NCBI GenBank assembly: GCA_000349905.1
Contig: KB722737.1
Span: 1,937,359 to 2,001,358 of the forward strand
Source: Volvariella volvacea V23
Taxonomy: Eukaryota > Basidiomycota > Agaricomycetes > Agaricales > Pluteaceae
Direction: 5' to 3'
Length of the DNA: 64,000 nt
Shown here one piece after another: positions 57,420 to 64,000 of the stretch (the stretch's first letter is position 1; the number at the start of each line of letters is the position of its first letter). Under the pieces are notes generated by a model. That model did not search any database, was not told where the DNA came from, and saw only the letters and a program-made list of their open reading frames with translations. The translations under genes were made by a program, and so were the position numbers.

Positions 57420-59024
57420 TCACCTACGCGATTGAGAGTGGGGGGTTGGTGTCCAACGAGTTTGACTCAAGGCATCTTTCTTTTGACTAGAGCCGTCCCA
57501 CGCAGTAGTCCGCTCCATCGCTGCAGCTCGCCGCGATCCAGCAGTGCCAAGCGTACTTCGCTCAAGTAACCGTCTGGCAGCAGGCGTAAGATTTCCAATT
57601 GCATCAGCCCTTTTGGGTGTCCATGACGGAGGTCCCATATTATTTTTATAACCCCCTGAATTTACAGGAGTGCCAAAAATGCCTGGTGTCTTGATGCCCA
57701 GTAGACTAGCTTTCGCACGAAGACTTCTAGATGCTGTGCTGGAGAGTTTGTGTCCCAACGCCTCTCGTGCTGTTGGCGCTGGTATGTGAAATGGTGTTGG
57801 TGGGGATGGTACGTCCTCGCCCTGCGAGATGATGCGTGGAGTGGCATTCAGTGTGCCCCAGGTCATTAGTTGTTGGACGGCTTTGGGTCCGAGTTCAGAG
57901 GGTGTAGGTGACGGCACATTGGGCACAAGAGTGTGGCCCTGAGATGCCTGGGATGGGTGATCTAAACGCGATAAATAACATTTTAACGAATACCTAGGCA
58001 TAACACTCACATGGTGCGCCCGCAATAGCAGCGCCTATCCGACTTCTTGTGGGACTTGGGGGAGCAGATAGTGAAGCCCCTGGAGTGGAGACATCTTGTT
58101 CAGATAGTCGAGTGTTTGCATACTTGATAACCTTTGGATCTGTCTCTTGCCCTGGCTTTGACACTTGCGGTTGGTACGGAGAGACATCTACATCTGGCGT
58201 GAACATCAAAGAGTTTCTTGCCTGTATACCCAATTAATGAGGTCCTGTTGAATCGTAATCAGACGTACCTTGAACTTCCAGCCGTCCACCCCAGCAGGCC
58301 GCGTGTCCTTTGTTGGCGCCATAATGTCGATTACTTGTTCCTCGCCCCCGTCTTTTTCCTTCCCCTTCACTACAAGCTCTTGCCCTTCGCCCTCATCTCC
58401 CCCCTTGTCTTTCTCCATCCCGTCTGTGATCATCCTAGGTGGTGTAGGCTGCTCTATCCTCATCTTTTCCCGTACGCCAGCCGCAGGTGGGGCCTCCAAC
58501 AACATCTTCTCCCTTTGCTCAATCATCCTCTCCCTCTGCGATTCGACTCTTCTCTGTGCATCCCAAGCCCAAGCTGACCGTTCTCTTCTCTTCTTATTCT
58601 CATCCTCCAATATCTGTGTAAAACTAGAATTATCTTCCGAAGTATACTTGGCCTGAAATGCGTCCAATCTCAAGCTCGTGTCATAACGAGGACGTTTGTT
58701 GGAGGGTTCTCCCTGAGGCGTTTGGAGATATGGAGTATCTGAAGGTTCGTGAGCGAGGGGTGTTTGAGAAGGCATGCGCCTGGAATCTATGTATGGTGTA
58801 TTAACTTGTTCGAGCCGTCGAACAGTGGCATCAATGAGATTTGGATCTCCTGAACGTAGGGCATCTAAATAGCCATTGGTGGCATCAAGCTGAGCCAGGG
58901 AAGGGAAGAAGTCGCGAGCAATAATATGAGATAGAGCAGTAGTGTACTCGTCTTCTTCAAGGATGACTTGGTTGTTCAACGAACGATTAGGGATATTTGT
59001 AGGTGTCCCACTACTTGGTGCCAT
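57420..59024 (-). CDS. nuclear protein ES2 (ESS2/DGCR14, Bis1 family)
   Basis: Splicing-associated protein found in the spliceosomal C complex. It starts MAPSSGTPTNIPNRSLNNQV at 59024, then the family signature VILEEDEYTTALSHIIARDF followed by FPSLAQLDATNGYLDALRSG. Next are YTSEDNSSFTQILEDENKKR with RERSAWAWDAQRRVESQRER, a helix EQREKMLLEAPP, VDGWKFK joined to ARNSLMFTPDVD, and VIKYANTRLSEQDVSTPG. C-terminal blocks are LMTWGTLNATPRIISQ, PFHIPAPTAREALGHKLS and LTPAARRLLERSTLGTAGSR, ending MERTTAWDGS and a short tail. About 500 residues, the normal length. Two introns. Stop TGA at 57420. Confidence 0.92.
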
Positions 59025-59358
59025 GGCAGTCAGGAAGTAGGTTGGTTAACTATGTGACATCATTCGCATAACATGTTACTGTCACAAAATCAGTAAATAC
59101 TGTACTGTACCAAAGGAATTCATTGTCATCGTTATTATCATTATACGTTAGAAAAGGAATTACGTGAAGCTGAAAAGGAGAGACCTGTAATGGTAGATGA
59201 ACCACCGCAATAACTACGCAATAAGTAGGAATCACCAAGCACAAGTGGCCTATGCCGTGCATGACGAATGGACTCAGCACATCTATCTCACACCATATGG
59301 ACCTCGTCCACGTGCCCTTCTAACAACTCTCACCCAAGGCTTGCAGCAACTGCGGCTG

Positions 59359-61526
59359 TCATGAATCCTTGGGGTAATTCGCAACAGAACTACTGGCCCT
59401 GGGCCGTATTTCCTTTGGTCTCTCTCCCTCGGGTGCGCCCTTTCGACCTGATAGTCCCGCACTATGAGGTCTCGCGATTCTGCTCTGTGTCGAGGACAGT
59501 AGTGTTGAAGAAGTCGACGCAAAACGAGTGGGTGCCCTAAGCGTTTTGCCTGGGCTTGTTTGTAGAGCAGGAATAGGAGGTAGTCTAGCGTTATCGTATC
59601 CATATCGTGAACTCGATAGTGGTGTGTTTGTAGATGGTCGAGTTGGAAGAAGATTAGGTGATTGGTTGTCGGAGCCAAATGAAGTGCGTTTAACGCCACC
59701 AGAGGTGCTAATTCCTGTGGGGCGTTTTATCCCACTTAGGCCGGCAGTTGAAGAGTGCGCATAAATATTGTTTGAAGGAACAGGAAGGAATGTGGGTGTC
59801 GCTGGTCGAGAAGTGGGTGTCGGAATGGAACTTGTTGTGGTTACTGTGCTTAGACTAGCACCGGATAGCCTAGATGATGGACGGCGAATACCCGTGTTAG
59901 TGGTGCTTTGATTAGGGACTGGTGGCCCCATTCGGTACGATGTCGGCGCTGTAGGACTAGATGCCCTTTTCTCCTTAGGTGAAGGAGAGTCCTCCATGAT
60001 AAGAACCCAGCCAGTTGAATCGGCAGTGGGACTCTTATTTTTGTTGGGCTCGTTATCATTGCTGCGCTTGGAATCGTTGCTCCGACGGGCAAAACCTTCC
60101 CAAGTGGATTTGACTAAAGTAGACCGTGAGGACGTCGTACCTGATGTGATAGTTGCTGGCGTAGTAACAGAATTCGACATGACATTGGAATGCTGTCGCG
60201 CTACAACACTGCCTAAGCGCAAGCGTGGTACTTTCGTGTGTATCTTCTGCTCAAGGTTTTTGACCCGAGCCCGCATCTCAGAGACCATCTGAACGCCTTT
60301 GTGCTTGGACGTTGTGGCAGCTGTGGAGGTAGACGATGTACTTGCGATAGATACATGTCGCGCGGTCGAAGAACGAGTTGGAGTACGAGGAATGGGAGGT
60401 TGAGATAAAGAGGGCAGTGTCGTTGATCGGGGTAACAGAGTTGGCATTGCAAGGCTCTTGACGTGCTGTGAACCAACGTGCTGTGAGCCAATGCGCTGAG
60501 TTGGCGTTGATTCAGAAGTTGGGGAATTAATCGATGCCTTGGCCTTGGGTGTCGCATCAATACTAGATAGGGCTTCAGTGGGTTCAAATTCCGACAACTG
60601 TAGGTCAGGGGGGAGCGGCGTCTTGAGGAGATCATCTTCTGAGGGAATCTTGAGGTTAGGTAGGAAGGATGAGTTCGGCGCAAGTTCTGGTTTATTTGGA
60701 GAGGGTTGAGAGGCTACGGCCGAGAGCTGGTCTTTGAGAATCAGTATTTCGACGTTGGCATCTTGCATGGCCTTGAATAAGCGTGGTTGCTAGATCACAC
60801 GAAGTATATGATTTACCTCTAAGCTCGTCTCGCAGCCGTTGGGTCTCCTCCTCGAGATTTGCCTTCTCCAGTAGTTCGTGCTCCAATAAAATCTTCTCTT
60901 CCAGTGCTTTAGTGTACTTGGCCTCCATATCTACCAAACTTGATGTTACTGCCCGCTCACTCCGCTCCAAGTCGTCGTTTCCCATCTCCAACTCTCGTAG
61001 CTGAACTTTGATTTGCTGATAATCTTGTCGCAATTTGTCGAGCTCCTTCTGAAGAGAGGCCGTAGTCGTATTATGTGTAGTCTGTAGTGACATGAACTTT
61101 GTCTGGATGGGACGAGAGGGTGCGTTCAGGAGATTTGTGAAATAGTCGCAGAAATCACGCTCACCTTCCAGTCATCTCGCTCAGACTCCGCACGGGCAGC
61201 TTTGACCTTGAGTTCTTGGTGGGCCTTCTCCGTCCGCTGAAGCTCGTTTTCCAGTTCAGCCTCGAGCTCCTTACTTGCATGTTGGAACTCTTCTAGTTCA
61301 GTACGTGTCTCTGCTAGCATGTCTACGACCTAGGATGCGTTAACGAAGAGTAGAGCGGAAGTTGAGCCGCGATGGAGCACCTCATTGTACTTTTCACGCC
61401 AGTCGATGTTTGAACCAGAGTAGCTTGGAAGGGTTAAGTTGGACGACTGATGCAAGACTAGAAGGCCTTACTTGACCAAATCATCGTCGAGAGAGAGGTG
61501 TCTGTCCTTTCTTAGTGGGTCCATAG
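59359..61526 (-). CDS. NDE1: nuclear distribution protein NudE (NDE1/NDEL1 homologue)
   Basis: Links LIS1/NudF to cytoplasmic dynein for nuclear migration. The N-terminal coiled coil is spread over exons: DWREKYNEVVDMLAETRTEL, EEFQHASKELEAELENELQR, KAARAESERDDWK, KFMSLQTTHNTTTASLQKEL, VQLRELEMGNDDLERSERAV, LEEKILLEHELLEKANLEEE and TQRLRDELRD ending DANVEILILKDQLS. The C-terminal half is Ser/Thr/Pro-rich with VQMVSEMRARVKNLEQKIHT as a second short coil and a tail KEIRPRASSSVANYPKDS. The first block defines the family. The start is uncertain: MDPLRKDRHLSLDDDLVK at 61526 is the best ATG but its splice phase to the next exon did not fit cleanly. About 650 residues. Confidence 0.85.
60468..60497. 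repeat. 15-bp tandem duplication in the NudE gene
   Basis: Two near-identical 15-nt units (acgtgctgtgaacca, acgtgctgtgagcca) encode GSQHV twice. A small in-frame expansion in the disordered part. Confidence 0.7.
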
Positions 61527-61718
61527 CAGAAAGCACAGCGGTCATTATAATGTACAGTTAGCAGAACAAGGGTGGTGGTGGCGGGCAGGACAGGTGCACG
61601 CAGTTGCTTGCCGACATGATTTCTAAAAATGGATGTGACAGATACAACAGTGCATGCATTAATCAAAATCAATTAATCCCCTCTGCCCTTGGTCCTCCCA
61701 GAGCCCCGGACACTCTGT

Positions 61719-62459
61719 CTACAATCCCTCTGGTTTTGCGCATTTTCGTTTTTCCTTCTTGCCCGTCTTGGAGCACCGCATCTCCTGCCATGATATGGGC
61801 TCCATCGTCCCACCTGTAGCTCCTGTGTCAAGTATTGCAACGCTAACCAACCCCCTGTCTTACCTGCCTCACTTGTGGCGAAGATGACACCAAGATCGTT
61901 CCTTGCCGTGGTCACGAAGTAGTTTCGGGCGTCTCCCAGTGATATCTAGGAGCATCCGATCAGTTTCTTTTTCCTATTCATACTGCCGCCACCCACAACA
62001 ACACCCCGTACCACATCGCCCCCTCTAAAGCAGTCACCAATTTTTATGCGGTCCTTGTCCGTTGCCCTAATGTCTTGAGTGCGAATTACACCTGTAAATT
62101 CCTCGCCAGGGGGTAGTGGAACACCATCAACTACCGTAATTGACAGTATCGCTTGCAAAGGGGATAGCCGTATAACTACCCCCAAAACCACAGAATTCGG
62201 GGCTGGGGGATGCGGCCGCACACGAGAAATAGCCAGCTTCTGTGGCCGCGGTGTTGCATTTAAGAGAACGCGATTGCAGGTTTAGGCCTCATCAATAGTG
62301 AAACTCGAAAAAAGTACCAACAGGTCCTTCGCGTTGAGGTTTTCCAATCAAGCTCGCACGCAATATTCCATCCCTTGCATAAATGCCGTTCCCAATCTGA
62401 GGTGTAGGCGCAGTGGTTGGAAGGGGTATTGGCTGTCCAGGCAGAAGCAAGCTGTCCAT
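61719..62459 (-). CDS. CSL4: exosome cap subunit CSL4
   Basis: S1-domain cap protein of the RNA exosome. It starts MDSLLLPGQPIPLPTTAP at 62459, then QIGNGIYARDGILRASLIGK with PQREGP. Exon 2 begins near 62250 and gives RVRPHPPAPNSVVLGVVIRL, ILSITVVDGVPLPPGEEFTG and VIRTQDIRATDKDRIKIGDC (S1-like fold), then FRGGDVVRG. Next are ISLGDARNYFVTTARNDLGV with IFATSEAG, joined to ATGGTMEPISWQEMRCSKTG and KCAKPEGL, stop TAG at 61719. The C-terminal segment is the zinc-ribbon-like part, with Cys at MRC and KCA. About 195 residues. All key family blocks are present. It is divergent from the E2 gene across 126 bp. Confidence 0.93.
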
Positions 62460-62585
62460 TGTGAGATACCACCCATCGCGACCAGTGATCGGACTATTCC
62501 GGCATATTTGTCCTTATTGTGCCTCAGTTGGCCAAATACATATCCCCAAAACAAAATTCGTCAAGTCTTTACCAACCTTGCTGCC
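62460..62585. promoter_or_regulatory. 126-bp divergent promoter, CSL4 / PDH E2
   Basis: Two start codons lie 126 bp apart. It contains a CCAAAT-like element near 62530 on the + strand. No factor is claimed. Confidence 0.5.
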
Positions 62586-64000
62586 ATGGCGTTCTCAGTT
62601 GCTCGTATCCTCTCGCGGCGTATGTATCCTAGTGAAATGTCTTTATTTTAATTTTAACTGTCTGTTTTAGGTTTCCACGTCTCAGCGCGTCGAAATGCTC
62701 TCACAGCGTTCAACATGCCCGCCATGAGTCCCACTATGACAGAAGGTGGGATTGCTTCTTGGAAAAAGAAGGAAGGAGAGTCGTTTTCTGCGGGTGACGT
62801 CCTTTTGGAGATTGTGAGTGTCCTTAACTGTGTCACTTGATGTATCTCCTTATCAATGTGCCAGGAAACCGACAAAGCGACTATCGACGTGGAGGCACAA
62901 GATGATGGTATTTTGGCCAAAATTATTGTTAGTACACGTACTCTTTTCTCCTTTTGGGGGTTGTTCAAGAGCTTTTCAGGCGAACGATGGGTCTAAAAAC
63001 GTCAAAGTTGGCTCAGTTATTGCCGTGATCGGTGAGGAAGGTGATGACCTGTCTGGAGCATCCCAGCTGGCAGAAAAGCTTCAGTCCGAACCCACCGCAA
63101 CCAAGGCAGAGGAGCCCACCCCTGCTAAAGGGCCAGAGCCTGCTGCGCCCTCTCCCCCTCCTTCTAAACCTTCACCTACGCCTGAGGCAAAGGAACTTCC
63201 AGCTGGTCCCCGCATTTTTGCATCTCCCATCGCTAAGAAGCTTGCTCTCGAGCGAGGAATTCCTCTTGCACAAATCAAGGGCTCTGGCCCTGATGGGCGT
63301 ATCATCCTCAAGGACGTTGAAAACTACAAACCCACCACCGCACCTGCAGTTCAGGCCGTTGAGGCTGCACCTTCTGCTGATTATATTGACACGCCCATTT
63401 CCAACATGCGTCGCACAATTGGTACGAGGTTGTCGCAATCAAAGCAAGAATTGCCGCACTACTACGTCACCGTTGATGTCAACATGGACAAGGTCTTGAA
63501 GCTGCGAGAGGTCTTCAATAAGACCCTATCGGAGAAGGATAAAGATGCCAAGCTGAGCGTAAACGATTTCATAGTCAAAGCTACTGCATGTGCTTTGGCG
63601 GACGTCCCAGAAGCAAATTCGGCCTGGCTCGGAGAAGTTATTAGAACGTAAAGACCCGTCTTTTCTTCACACTTTGTTTACTGACCCCACCCCGATTTTA
63701 GTTACAAGAAGGCTGACATCTCCGTAGCCGTCGCAACTCCTACTGGTTTGATTACACCCATCGTTCGTGACGTCGGCTCAAAGGGATTGGCCACCATCTC
63801 TTCCGAGACTAAGGCCCTGGCGAAGAAAGCGCGAGATGGCAAGTTGGCACCAAATGACTACCAGGCATGTCGAATATGTTTTATTAACACCGAAAGAACA
63901 CTCTAATCCCGAATACAGGGTGGTACTTTCACTATATCCAACCTGGGAATGTACGGTGTATCTCACTTTACTGCCATCATCAACCCACCCCAGTCATGTA
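62586..64000 (+). CDS. LAT1: dihydrolipoyllysine acetyltransferase, E2 of pyruvate dehydrogenase (3' partial)
   Basis: Mitochondrial matrix core enzyme of the pyruvate dehydrogenase complex. It starts [12 protein letters not shown] at 62586, the beginning of a presequence joined to [13 protein letters not shown]. The lipoyl domain reads [25 protein letters not shown] joined to [20 protein letters not shown], with the lipoyl Lys in DKAT. A Pro/Glu linker follows. The peripheral-subunit-binding domain is [20 protein letters not shown] with [14 protein letters not shown]. The catalytic domain begins [20 protein letters not shown], then [40 protein letters not shown] and [20 protein letters not shown]. 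The HxxxDG active-site motif is past the window's end. Introns at about 62817, 62928, 63649 and 63865. Homology to E3-binding protein X is possible but the SMPAMSPTM start and catalytic domain favour E2. Confidence 0.93.

Noticed and set aside
1..64000. tRNA, rRNA, CRISPR arrays, transposons or RIP-like decay
   Set aside because: No cloverleaf with a T-loop, long direct or inverted repeats, integrase/transposase frames or AT-rich decayed tracts were seen by eye; a tRNAscan and RepeatMasker run would be decisive.

Overview
The window is nuclear DNA of a filamentous basidiomycete, most likely an Agaricomycete. The reasons are dense genes split by many short introns of about 45-60 nt, often ending in CAG or TAG, intergenic gaps of a few hundred bases at most, and a fungal gene set: Zn(II)2Cys6 factors, a HapX-type bZIP, a basidiomycete-style RhoGEF, SLS1, SPB1 and a microsomal P450. 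A closer placement (for example Cantharellales) would be a guess. A run of 100 N at 56171-56270 shows a draft assembly. No tRNA, rRNA, transposon or CRISPR array was seen.

Layout. 1-7.2 kb: end of a NUFIP1-like snoRNP factor, an M16C metalloprotease and a CCR4/NGL-type nuclease. 7.4-14.4 kb: a Rho GEF, a two-helix membrane protein and a Zn2Cys6 regulator. 15.1-17.0 kb: a UPF0047/YjbQ protein and the polyadenylation factor YTH1. 17.3-23.8 kb: a cytochrome P450, prephenate dehydratase and a second Zn2Cys6 regulator; this is the most accessory part. 24.4-31.6 kb: a large single-pass membrane protein, Rac1 and a zinc-finger protein. 31.7-40.9 kb: TMEM256-like protein, SPB1, SLS1 and eIF3b. 41.2-45.4 kb: HapX-like bZIP and a mitochondrial PPR protein. 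46.3-52.0 kb: a free-standing adenylate-forming enzyme, an XRCC2-like recombinase and a coiled-coil protein. 52.2-59.0 kb: SLX9, a drug/metabolite-type transporter, an SRF1-like membrane protein cut by the N gap, a NIP30 protein and ES2. 59.4-64.0 kb: NudE, exosome CSL4 and the start of the pyruvate dehydrogenase E2 gene, which runs off the end.

The genes are mostly housekeeping: ribosome biogenesis and RNA processing (NUFIP, SPB1, SLX9, CSL4, YTH1, ES2), translation (eIF3b), mitochondrial function (SLS1, PPR, E2), and Rho/Rac signalling (GEF and Rac1). They are not an operon or an obvious single pathway. I found no convincing previously undescribed system. The points most worth checking are microexons inside conserved motifs, the HapX gene with a candidate iron-GATA site and CCAAT box in its promoter, the Rac1 CAAX box ending in Ala, the lone adenylation enzyme, and two unexplained small open frames. 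Gene ends were set by splicing exons by eye at GT-AG (once GC-AG) sites so that family motifs join in frame; internal exon borders are therefore approximate where not given.
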